A stretch of 44,352 bases of DNA from JAIVGZ01 sp964552205 (GTDB taxonomy: Bacteria > Pseudomonadota > Gammaproteobacteria > Natronospirales > JAIVGZ01), in assembly GCA_964552205.1 (NCBI GenBank), contig CAZKFT010000014.1, positions 1 through 44,352 on the forward strand. The letters are read 5' to 3'. Positions 38,437-44,352 of this stretch are shown here, one piece after another; within the stretch, counting starts at the first letter, position 1; each line of letters starts with the position of its first letter. Below the pieces are notes generated by a model. That model searched no databases. It saw nothing but the letters and a program-made list of their open reading frames with translations, and was not told where the DNA came from. Both the position numbers and the translations under genes were made by a program.

Positions 38437-39804
38437 ATGAGCAAATCCCGCCTCGAATACCAGTGTGAGTCGTGCGGGGCCAAGGCGCCGAAATGGGCCG
38501 GCCAGTGCGTGGACTGTGGTGCATGGAACACGATGGTCGAGGTGAGTGCAGTGCCTGCCTCCGGACCCCGTGTTGGACGTGCGGCCGCGTGGGCCGCAAC
38601 CCCGTCCACGGTTCAGCAACTCTCACAGCTTGCGCAGGTCGAGTCGCCCCGTATCGCAACCGGGCTTGATGAACTGGATCGCGTACTCGGGGGTGGCTTG
38701 GTGGCCGGGTCAGTGACCCTGATCGGTGGTGACCCTGGAATCGGCAAATCCACGCTGTTGCTGCAAGCGGTGGTTCATTGCGCCCCTTCGCATCCAGTGC
38801 TGTATGTCACTGGTGAGGAGTCTCCTGCACAAGTCGCGTTGCGTGCCGAGCGCTTGGGGGCCGATGCCGGTCCGGTGCAGTTGCTCGCAGAGACCTGTGT
38901 GGAGAGAATTCTTGACGCCGCAATGACGGGCAAGCCCGCCATCATGGTGATCGACTCCATCCAAACTGTTTATACCGAGGCGCTGCAATCCGCGCCCGGG
39001 GCCGTTGCGCAGCTACGGGAGAGCGCAGCGCAACTCGTGCGATTCGCCAAAGCCACCGGGACCGCAATCTTCCTCATAGGCCATGTCACCAAGGAAGGCA
39101 CGATTGCCGGACCACGAGTTCTGGAACACATGGTGGATACCGTCCTGTACTTCGAGAACGACCTGGGTAGTCGTTACCGTGTGATTCGTGCGGTGAAGAA
39201 CCGATTTGGCGCGGTCAACGAGCTTGGCGTGTTCGCCATGACCGAGGCCGGTCTCAAGGAAGTCCGGAATCCTTCAGCAATCTTCCTCTCGCGCCATGAC
39301 CAACCGGTTGCGGGGTCTGTCATTACCGTGGTCCGCGAGGGAAGCCGCCCCTTACTGGTGGAACTTCAGGCACTGGTGGACTCAAGTCCACTCCCCAACC
39401 CGAGGCGTATGGCACTGGGCTTCGAGCAGAACCGTTTGGTCATGTTGCTGGCGGTGCTGCACAGGCACGGTGGTATTTCCATGTACGACCAGGATGTGTT
39501 CGTCAACATGGTGGGAGGAATCCGCGTTTCTGAAACCTCACTGGATCTGGCTGTGGTGCTGGCGGCGTTGTCCAGTTTGAAGGACAAGCCGCTGCCCCCG
39601 GATCTGGTGGTCTTCGGAGAAATCGGGCTGGCAGGGGAGGTGCGCCCGGTGCCTCACGGTGAGGAGCGGTTGAGGGAAGCAGCCAAGCATGGGTTCAAAC
39701 GTGCGCTTGTTCCTGCAGCAAATGCACCACGCAAGGGCTCCAAAATCGGCATAAAAGTGGAAGCTGTTTCGCGTTTGGCGGATGCCTTGGCGATACTCGG
39801 TTAG
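38437..39804 (+). CDS. radA: DNA repair protein RadA
   Basis: The 455-residue branch-migration helicase helps process recombination intermediates. In order: a four-cysteine zinc finger (CESCGAKAPKWAGQCVDCG), the RecA-like ATPase with Walker A GGDPGIGKSTLL, Walker B-type IMVIDSIQTV, the RadA-specific KNRFG in AVKNRFGAVNELGVF, and a C-terminal Lon-protease-like domain (VNMVGGIRVSETSLDLAVVLAALSS). All motifs are intact. It is divergent from the kinase operon and convergent with corB, with stop codons overlapping by 2 nt. Confidence 0.96.
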   Translation: MSKSRLEYQCESCGAKAPKWAGQCVDCGAWNTMVEVSAVPASGPRVGRAAAWAATPSTVQQLSQLAQVESPRIATGLDELDRVLGGGLVAGSVTLIGGDPGIGKSTLLLQAVVHCAPSHPVLYVTGEESPAQVALRAERLGADAGPVQLLAETCVERILDAAMTGKPAIMVIDSIQTVYTEALQSAPGAVAQLRESAAQLVRFAKATGTAIFLIGHVTKEGTIAGPRVLEHMVDTVLYFENDLGSRYRVIRAVKNRFGAVNELGVFAMTEAGLKEVRNPSAIFLSRHDQPVAGSVITVVREGSRPLLVELQALVDSSPLPNPRRMALGFEQNRLVMLLAVLHRHGGISMYDQDVFVNMVGGIRVSETSLDLAVVLAALSSLKDKPLPPDLVVFGEIGLAGEVRPVPHGEERLREAAKHGFKRALVPAANAPRKGSKIGIKVEAVSRLADALAILG

Positions 39805-41084
39805 TCTGCCGGCTTGGCAGGTGCCTGGACCTTCCAGGGACGGACTCTCGCAGTTTTCACCTGGTTGCCGGAGACGGCCACGATTTCGAACGGATACCCC
39901 GCAAGCAACATGCAGGTGCCGGGCTCGGGTATCGCTTCCATGTGTTCGATGACGAGGCCGTTCACGGTCTTCGGTCCATCGGTCGGGAGCTGCAAGGACA
40001 ATGCGCGATTCAACTGGCGCACTGTTGCAGTGCCATTGACCAGGAATGTGCCATCCGTTTCCGGGAAAACATCGCGGGCTGCGGCTGCGGGGTCAGTGGT
40101 GAATTCCCCCACGATTTCCTCCAGCAGGTCTTCGAGCGTGACCAAGCCGAGGATGTCGCCGTACTCGTCGACCACCATCGCGATGCGCCGTTTCAAGCGT
40201 TGGAAGTTGAGCAATTGCTTGTTCAGGGGTGTGCCCTCGGGCACGAAGTAGGGCTCGCTGACCAGGGGCTGCAACTGATCCCGTGTGAGTTCATTGCGCG
40301 CGAGTGGTCGCAGCAGCCGTCGCAGATGAATGACGCCCACTACATTGTCGATGTCGCCGTCCCACACGGGCAGTCGTGAATGTTGCGACTCGAGGAGCTG
40401 GCCGACGATATCGTCCCAGTCCTGCGACAGATTGATGCCCACAATCTCCGCACGCGGAATCATGATGTCCTCAACCGTCACTTTTTCCAGATCAAGAATG
40501 CTCAACAACATCCGTTGGTGGCGCTCCGGAATCATCGCTCCAGCTTCCATCACCACGGTACGAAGTTCTTCGCTGGACAGGTGGGATATACCGGACTCGT
40601 TGGCGTTGACTCCGAACATCTTGAGCAAGCTGTTGGCGAAAACATTCACCAGCCAAACCAGCGGATACAGGATTTTCAGCAGCGGTGTGTATATCCATGC
40701 TGCAGGGAATGCCAGCCGCTCGGGGCGCAGTGCCGCCAGTGTTTTTGGTGCCACTTCCGCGAATATCAGAATGACTAAGGTCAGCAGAAACGCGCCAATC
40801 GCAAGTGCGGCCTCACCGCCGAGGCGCAAGGCAATCAGCGCCGCAATGGTCGATGCAGCAACATTGACGAAATTATTGCCAAGCAGGATAAGGCCAATCA
40901 GGCGGTCTGGGCGTTTCAGTAGCGCCTCCGCCAATTGCGCCCCCTTGTGTCCTGCTTTTGCCAAGTGCCGCAAACGATAACGGTTCAAGGTCATCAACGC
41001 TGTTTCGGAGCCCGAGAAGAACGCGGAAAATACGATCAGTCCACCGAGAATGCCGAACAGTCCGCCGAGAGAGAGTTCTGACAC
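39801..41084 (-). CDS. corB: CorB/CorC-like CNNM-family transporter (DUF21-CBS-CorC_HlyC)
   Basis: The 427-residue inner-membrane protein has a DUF21 domain with four hydrophobic segments (about 1-140, beginning LFGILGGLIVFSAFFSGSETALMTLNRYRL), a CBS pair (about 200-320, with the acidic helix SILDLEKVTVEDIMIPRAEIVG) and a CorC_HlyC domain (about 340-420). The family is linked to magnesium or cobalt efflux. The start is GTG, 3 bp after the ccsA-like gene, so these two form an operon. Which divalent ion it handles is not determinable here; the corB name is by family resemblance. Confidence 0.88.
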   Translation of the reverse strand: MSELSLGGLFGILGGLIVFSAFFSGSETALMTLNRYRLRHLAKAGHKGAQLAEALLKRPDRLIGLILLGNNFVNVAASTIAALIALRLGGEAALAIGAFLLTLVILIFAEVAPKTLAALRPERLAFPAAWIYTPLLKILYPLVWLVNVFANSLLKMFGVNANESGISHLSSEELRTVVMEAGAMIPERHQRMLLSILDLEKVTVEDIMIPRAEIVGINLSQDWDDIVGQLLESQHSRLPVWDGDIDNVVGVIHLRRLLRPLARNELTRDQLQPLVSEPYFVPEGTPLNKQLLNFQRLKRRIAMVVDEYGDILGLVTLEDLLEEIVGEFTTDPAAAARDVFPETDGTFLVNGTATVRQLNRALSLQLPTDGPKTVNGLVIEHMEAIPEPGTCMLLAGYPFEIVAVSGNQVKTARVRPWKVQAPAKPAD

Positions 41085-41087
41085 GCG

Positions 41088-41906
41088 TCAACCCCAGCGT
41101 CGGCCGAGGATCACCTCGAGCACCAGCTTGCTACCGAAGTAGGCGAGTAACAGCACCAGGAAGGCAGCTAGAGTCCAGCCCAGCGCCTTACGGCCTCGCC
41201 AGCCATACATCCGGCGTCCCCAAAGCAGGACACCGAACAATACCCAGGCTCCAAAAGACAGGACGGTCTTGTGCACAAGGTGCTGTGCGAACAAATCGTC
41301 TACGAACAGAAGCCCGGTCACCAACGACAGGCCAAGTAGCAGGAACCCTGCGCCAATCAACCGGAACAGCAATGCCTCCATTGCTTCCAAGGGAGGAAGG
41401 GCGCGTATCCAGCCTCCAGGTTGCCGTTGTCGCAGGTGCCGGTCCTGCACAGCAAGGAGCAGCGCTTGTACTGCAGCCACAGCCAACAGCGCATACGCCA
41501 TCAGCGACAGAAGAATGTGCGCTTGCATCTGCCATGGGATGCCGGTGCGTGGACTGCTGGAGTCCAAGATCACGGGCGCAAAGGATGCAAGGGCGACCAT
41601 GGGGAGAATCAACACCGACAGGCTCGCCAGCGGCAGTCGCCAACCGGCCGCCACAACCACAATGGCAATCTGCCATCCAGCCAGGGAGACCACTTGGTAC
41701 AGGCCGAGATTGAGCGCACCTGCAGACAGCACTTGTCCGTGCAAGGCCACGGCGTGTCCTATGATTGCAAGTGTCGCCAGGACCAACCCCGGGACCCGGG
41801 TGGCGGTCAGCGCGGCAGGGCCGCGGCCCGCGACATGTAGGGCAAGCGCCAACGCGGAGGCCGAGTAGGTCAGCGCTGCGATACCTGCCCAAATGGCTGG
41901 ATTCAT
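41088..41906 (-). CDS. CcsA/YpjD-like cytochrome c assembly membrane protein
   Basis: The chosen start MNPAIWAG (ATG 41906) gives 272 residues; the upstream open frame is antisense to the next gene and not protein-like. About eight membrane helices are visible, including VLATLAIIGHAVALHG, AHILLSLMAYALLAVAAVQALLLAV and TVLSFGAWVLFGVLLWG, with the conserved His in HLVHKTVLSFG and HILLS as expected for haem-handling CcsA relatives. The short YpjD type commonly lies beside ffh in gammaproteobacteria, and its exact role in haem delivery is unproven. The signature WGxWD tryptophan motif of full CcsA is not evident, so function is a family inference. Confidence 0.85.
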   Translation of the reverse strand: MNPAIWAGIAALTYSASALALALHVAGRGPAALTATRVPGLVLATLAIIGHAVALHGQVLSAGALNLGLYQVVSLAGWQIAIVVVAAGWRLPLASLSVLILPMVALASFAPVILDSSSPRTGIPWQMQAHILLSLMAYALLAVAAVQALLLAVQDRHLRQRQPGGWIRALPPLEAMEALLFRLIGAGFLLLGLSLVTGLLFVDDLFAQHLVHKTVLSFGAWVLFGVLLWGRRMYGWRGRKALGWTLAAFLVLLLAYFGSKLVLEVILGRRWG

Positions 41907-41951
41907 GGGCCCATCATCGCACACGACCCCAGTCCGGTGAAGCATCCGGTG

Positions 41952-41960
41952 TGCTACCAT
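41952..41960 (+). promoter_or_regulatory. extended -10 promoter of the MBL hydrolase gene
   Basis: TGCTACCAT (TG at 41952-41953, TACCAT at 41955-41960) fits an extended -10. Start would be near 41967, giving a leader of about 22 nt that contains AGAAGGG (41972-41978) before ATG 41989. Confidence 0.45.
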
Positions 41961-41988
41961 GCCGTGGTTCCAGAAGGGATTGAATGAC

Positions 41989-42759
41989 ATGCGCGTGCGG
42001 ATTCTGGGTTGCAGCGGCGGCATTGGTGCCGGGCTGCGAACCACCTCGCTCCTGATAGATGATGACCTGCTCATCGATGCTGGCACAGGCATCGGCGACC
42101 TGTCGTTGCCCGAGATGCGCCGTATCAAGACGGTGCTGTTGACCCATTCCCATCTCGATCACACCGCCGGTCTACCGTTGTTGGTCGATACCATCTTCGA
42201 AACCCTGGATACGCAGATTGCGCTTCAAGTCTATGCGCGGGACGAGACACTGGACGCCGTCCGCAAACATCTTTTCAACTGGATTATCTGGCCCGATTTC
42301 ACCCAGCTGCCGCGGCCGGAGAAGCCGGTACTGACTTTCCACGAATTCGCTCCGGGGTCCACCCGGGAATTCGGCAAACGGCGGGTCACCTCAGTACCCG
42401 TTTGCCATACCGTGCCGGCAGTGGCATTTATCGTCGAGCAGGAGGGCAAGATTTTTGCCTTCAGCGGTGACACTGCGGAGAATGACACCCTATGGGAGGC
42501 CTTGAATGCGCTGCCTCACATAGACGCTCTGGTGGTGGAAGCTGCGTTCTCAAACGCGAATGAAGAGCTTGCACGTCTCTCCAAGCATTACTGCCCGAAA
42601 TCACTCGCTTCTGATCTCAAGAAGTTGAAGCACCCAGTCCCGCTCTGGATCACCCACCTCAAGCCAGGTGGCGAAGACCTGATCATGCGCGAGCTCCAGG
42701 CCGCGATTCCCGATCGTGTCCTGAACCGGCTTGACAGCAACACCGACCTGGAACTGTAA
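41989..42759 (+). CDS. MBL-fold hydrolase, possible class II cyclic-nucleotide phosphodiesterase
   Basis: The start is ATG 41989 (MRVRILGCSGG; 256 residues), preferred over ATG 41959 because AGAAGGG lies 10 nt upstream. The metal motif is LLTHSHLDHTAGLPLL, with further ligands in VPVCHTVPAVAF and FAFSGDTAEND, and a late His in LWITHLKPGGED. The N-terminal GCSGGIGAGLRTTSLLID and the HSHLDHTAGLPLLVDTIF run are typical of the bacterial 3',5'-cyclic-nucleotide phosphodiesterase class II type seen in Xanthomonadales-like genomes. It may hydrolyse cAMP, but related MBL enzymes have other substrates. It ends 9 bp before ffh. Confidence 0.8.
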   Translation: MRVRILGCSGGIGAGLRTTSLLIDDDLLIDAGTGIGDLSLPEMRRIKTVLLTHSHLDHTAGLPLLVDTIFETLDTQIALQVYARDETLDAVRKHLFNWIIWPDFTQLPRPEKPVLTFHEFAPGSTREFGKRRVTSVPVCHTVPAVAFIVEQEGKIFAFSGDTAENDTLWEALNALPHIDALVVEAAFSNANEELARLSKHYCPKSLASDLKKLKHPVPLWITHLKPGGEDLIMRELQAAIPDRVLNRLDSNTDLEL

Positions 42760-42768
42760 ACCCCCACG

Positions 42769-44118
42769 ATGTTTGAGACGCTCACCACTCGCCTGACACG
42801 GGTGTTCGACGGATTGCGTGGCCGCGGTCGCTTGACTGAGGACGATGTCAACGCCGCTTTGCGTGAGGTGAGGATGGCCTTGCTCGAGGCCGATGTCGCG
42901 CTGCCCGTCGTCAAGGATTTCATCGAGAGGGTGCGCGGACAGGCAACCGGGGCGGATGTCCTCAAGAGCCTCACACCAGGCCAGGTTGTCATCGGCATCG
43001 TGCATCGGGAACTGGTGGTGACGCTCGGGGAGGTTCCTGCCTTCGAACTGCGTGCACGACCTCCTGCGGTTGTCCTGCTGGCGGGACTTCAGGGCGCTGG
43101 CAAGACCACCACGGCTGCCAAACTCGCCAAGTGGATTGTCGACACCATGGGCAAACGGGTCATGCTGTCGAGCACCGATGTTTACCGCCCGGCAGCCATC
43201 CAGCAATTGGAAAAGCTCGCCGCGGAAATCGACGTGCCGTTCAGTGTTAATGCTGCGGGTAGCACCGCCATGGCGCGGGCTGAAGCCGCGCTCGTCGATG
43301 CTCGCAATCACGCCATCGAAGTGCTCATCGTGGACACCGCCGGTCGCCAGTCGGTGGATGAGGCGATGATGGAGGAGATTGCTGGCCTGCATGCACGCCT
43401 GGAACCCGCGGCAACCCTGTTTGTAGTGGATGCCATGACCGGTCAGGATGCGGCTCGCACCGCGCAGGCGTTCCACCAGCGATTGCCGCTGACGGGTGTG
43501 GTGCTTACCAAAGCCGATGGCGATGCCCGGGGGGGTGCGGCGTTGTCGGTCAGGGCTGTCACCGGAGCGCCGCTGCTTTTCCTCGGTACCGGGGAGCGGG
43601 TAGGGGGGTTGGAACGCTTTGACCCGGAAAGGGTTGCCAGGCGCATGCTCGGGATGGGGGATATCGTCGGGCTTGTCGAGGCCGCACAGCGGGCCGACGT
43701 GGACCAGGACGAAGCTCGCCGGTTGGCCGAGCGGGTCAAATCAGGCACCGGATTTACCCTGAAGGATTTTCGCGATCAGATGCGGCAGATGGAGAAAATG
43801 GGTGGAATGGGGGCATTGATGGAGCATTTGCCGGCGCAGATGGGTAAGACCGCCAAATTGCCCGCGGACGGAGACCGGTCCATGCGTCGTCTGGGAGGAA
43901 TTATCGACTCCATGACGCCCACCGAGCGCAGGCACCCGGAACTCATCAAAGCCTCGAGAAAACGCAGGATTGCAGCGGGTTCGGGGACTACGGTCCCAGA
44001 GGTGAACCGCCTTCTCAAGCAGTTTGCCGATGCCCGGACCATGATGAAGCGCCTGGGTAAGGGAGGAGGTATGACCAAGCTCCTCCGAGGTCTGGGCGGC
44101 AAGCTGCCCAGAATGTAG
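42769..44118 (+). CDS. ffh: signal recognition particle protein Ffh (SRP54)
   Basis: The 449-residue GTPase recognises signal sequences emerging from ribosomes and delivers them to FtsY. The N domain (about 1-90) is followed by the G domain with GLQGAGKTTTAAKLA (G1, about 105-119), DTAGRQSVDEAMM (G3) and TKADGDARGGAAL (G4), then the methionine-rich M domain (about 325-449), with LKDFRDQMRQMEKMGGMGALMEHLP, a SRP-RNA binding segment SRKRRIAAGSGTTVPEVNRLLKQF, and a basic glycine-rich end. Length is normal. It precedes rpsP as in most bacteria. Confidence 0.96.
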   Translation: MFETLTTRLTRVFDGLRGRGRLTEDDVNAALREVRMALLEADVALPVVKDFIERVRGQATGADVLKSLTPGQVVIGIVHRELVVTLGEVPAFELRARPPAVVLLAGLQGAGKTTTAAKLAKWIVDTMGKRVMLSSTDVYRPAAIQQLEKLAAEIDVPFSVNAAGSTAMARAEAALVDARNHAIEVLIVDTAGRQSVDEAMMEEIAGLHARLEPAATLFVVDAMTGQDAARTAQAFHQRLPLTGVVLTKADGDARGGAALSVRAVTGAPLLFLGTGERVGGLERFDPERVARRMLGMGDIVGLVEAAQRADVDQDEARRLAERVKSGTGFTLKDFRDQMRQMEKMGGMGALMEHLPAQMGKTAKLPADGDRSMRRLGGIIDSMTPTERRHPELIKASRKRRIAAGSGTTVPEVNRLLKQFADARTMMKRLGKGGGMTKLLRGLGGKLPRM

Positions 44119-44134
44119 CTTTGGGCTTTCTTTT
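44106..44134 (+). terminator. weak terminator-like hairpin after ffh
   Basis: GCCCA (44106-44110) and TGGGC (44122-44126) form a 5-bp stem around an 11-nt loop that includes the ffh stop codon, followed by TTTCTTTT. The stem is short for an intrinsic terminator, but the T-rich tail and the new promoter downstream support partial termination. Confidence 0.35.
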
Positions 44135-44148
44135 CGTCGGAAATTCAG

Positions 44149-44154
44149 TAAAAT
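44149..44154 (+). promoter_or_regulatory. -10 element upstream of rpsP
   Basis: TAAAAT lies 47 nt before the rpsP ATG in the 83-bp gap. Upstream sequence at the -35 distance is T-rich (around TTTCTT) but not consensus. It would give a leader of about 40 nt. A usable Shine-Dalgarno is not obvious near the ATG. Confidence 0.45.
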
Positions 44155-44201
44155 ACGCGGTTGTTTTTGGTCAGCTGAATTAATCGAGGCATCAGTCAAA
44201 C

Positions 44202-44352
44202 ATGGTCACCATTCGCATGGCTCGCGGCGGTTCTAAGAAGCGCCCGTTTTATCACATTGTCGTCACCGACAGCCGTAACCGTCGGGATGGCCGCTATATC
44301 GAGCGCGTCGGTTTCTTCAACCCGGTTGCTGTGGGTCAGGAAGAGCCGCTCC
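44202..44352 (+). CDS. rpsP: 30S ribosomal protein S16 (5' part, cut by window end)
   Basis: The reading frame runs from ATG 44202 to the end of the window (50 codons). It starts MVTIRMARGGSKKRPFYHIV and continues VTDSRNRRDGRYIERVGFFNP, the unmistakable S16 N-terminus (normal length about 80-90). It normally leads the rpsP-rimM-trmD-rplS operon, which should continue beyond the window. S16 binds 16S rRNA and is needed for 30S assembly. Confidence 0.96.
   Translation, partial: MVTIRMARGGSKKRPFYHIVVTDSRNRRDGRYIERVGFFNPVAVGQEEPL

Noticed and set aside
38393..38659. 89-codon N-terminal extension of the Ser/Thr kinase
   Set aside because: It is antisense to the radA zinc finger and ATPase start, and its translation (Arg/Pro/His-rich) is not protein-like. 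ATG 38392 begins directly before the first membrane helix.
41907..42128. 74-codon extension of the ccsA-like gene
   Set aside because: It overlaps the divergent MBL gene start and promoter and lacks any feature of the family; ATG 41906 fits the first membrane helix.

Overview
This window reads as the chromosome of a free-living, moderately GC-rich gammaproteobacterium. The order pcnB-folK-dNK-panBCD-pgi, then tsaE-amiC-mutL-miaA-hfq-hflX-hflK-hflC-purA, rnr-rlmB-rpsF-rpsR-rplI-dnaB-alr-radA and ffh-rpsP is typical of this class. The deoxynucleoside kinase beside panB, the ccsA-like gene and cAMP-phosphodiesterase-like gene beside ffh, and the compact operons point towards the Xanthomonadales/Lysobacterales neighbourhood; that placement is inference from gene order, not a phylogeny. 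Most of the window is core genome. I see no prophage, insertion sequence, CRISPR array or secretion island. One 100-N assembly gap lies at 4678-4777.

Layout. 1-4661: the end of a MacB/FtsX-type ABC permease, a sigma-54 response regulator, an NtrY-like histidine kinase and an exported amidohydrolase, all rightward and tightly spaced. 4808-6000 (leftward): an RDD membrane protein and a secreted glutaminyl-peptide cyclotransferase, divergent from a large CHASE-PAS-GAF-PAS-GGDEF-EAL c-di-GMP protein (6024-9425). tRNA-Glu(CUC) follows on the minus strand. 9517-15395: the pcnB-folK-dNK-panB-panC-panD-pgi run (RNA polyadenylation, folate, deoxynucleotide salvage, pantothenate, glycolysis). queG is leftward, divergent from nnr-tsaE. 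18399-27535: amiC (cell division amidase), mutL, miaA, hfq, hflX, hflK, hflC, a DUF2065 gene and purA. tRNA-Leu(CAG) is on the minus strand. 27694-35304: rnr, rlmB, rpsF, rpsR, a DUF2232 membrane protein, rplI, dnaB and alr. 35305-38392 (leftward): a kinase/phosphatase/FHA signalling cassette inserted between alr and radA. 38437-44352: radA rightward, corB and ccsA-like leftward, then an MBL-fold hydrolase, ffh and the start of rpsP rightward.

The most unusual layers are regulatory and structural. At least eight genes have a -10-like hexamer only 6-9 nt before the start codon and no Shine-Dalgarno sequence, which suggests leaderless mRNAs, while genes inside operons keep clear Shine-Dalgarno sites. 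Two divergent gene pairs appear to share one symmetric -10 element. A REP-like palindrome has been absorbed into the reading frame of mutL, and a related one sits before rplI. Six gene junctions use the same GTGA overlap. The FHA/PP2C/kinase cassette contains a kinase of inverted topology (membrane anchor first, then a repeat-like helical region, then kinase) and is the best candidate for a little-described system.
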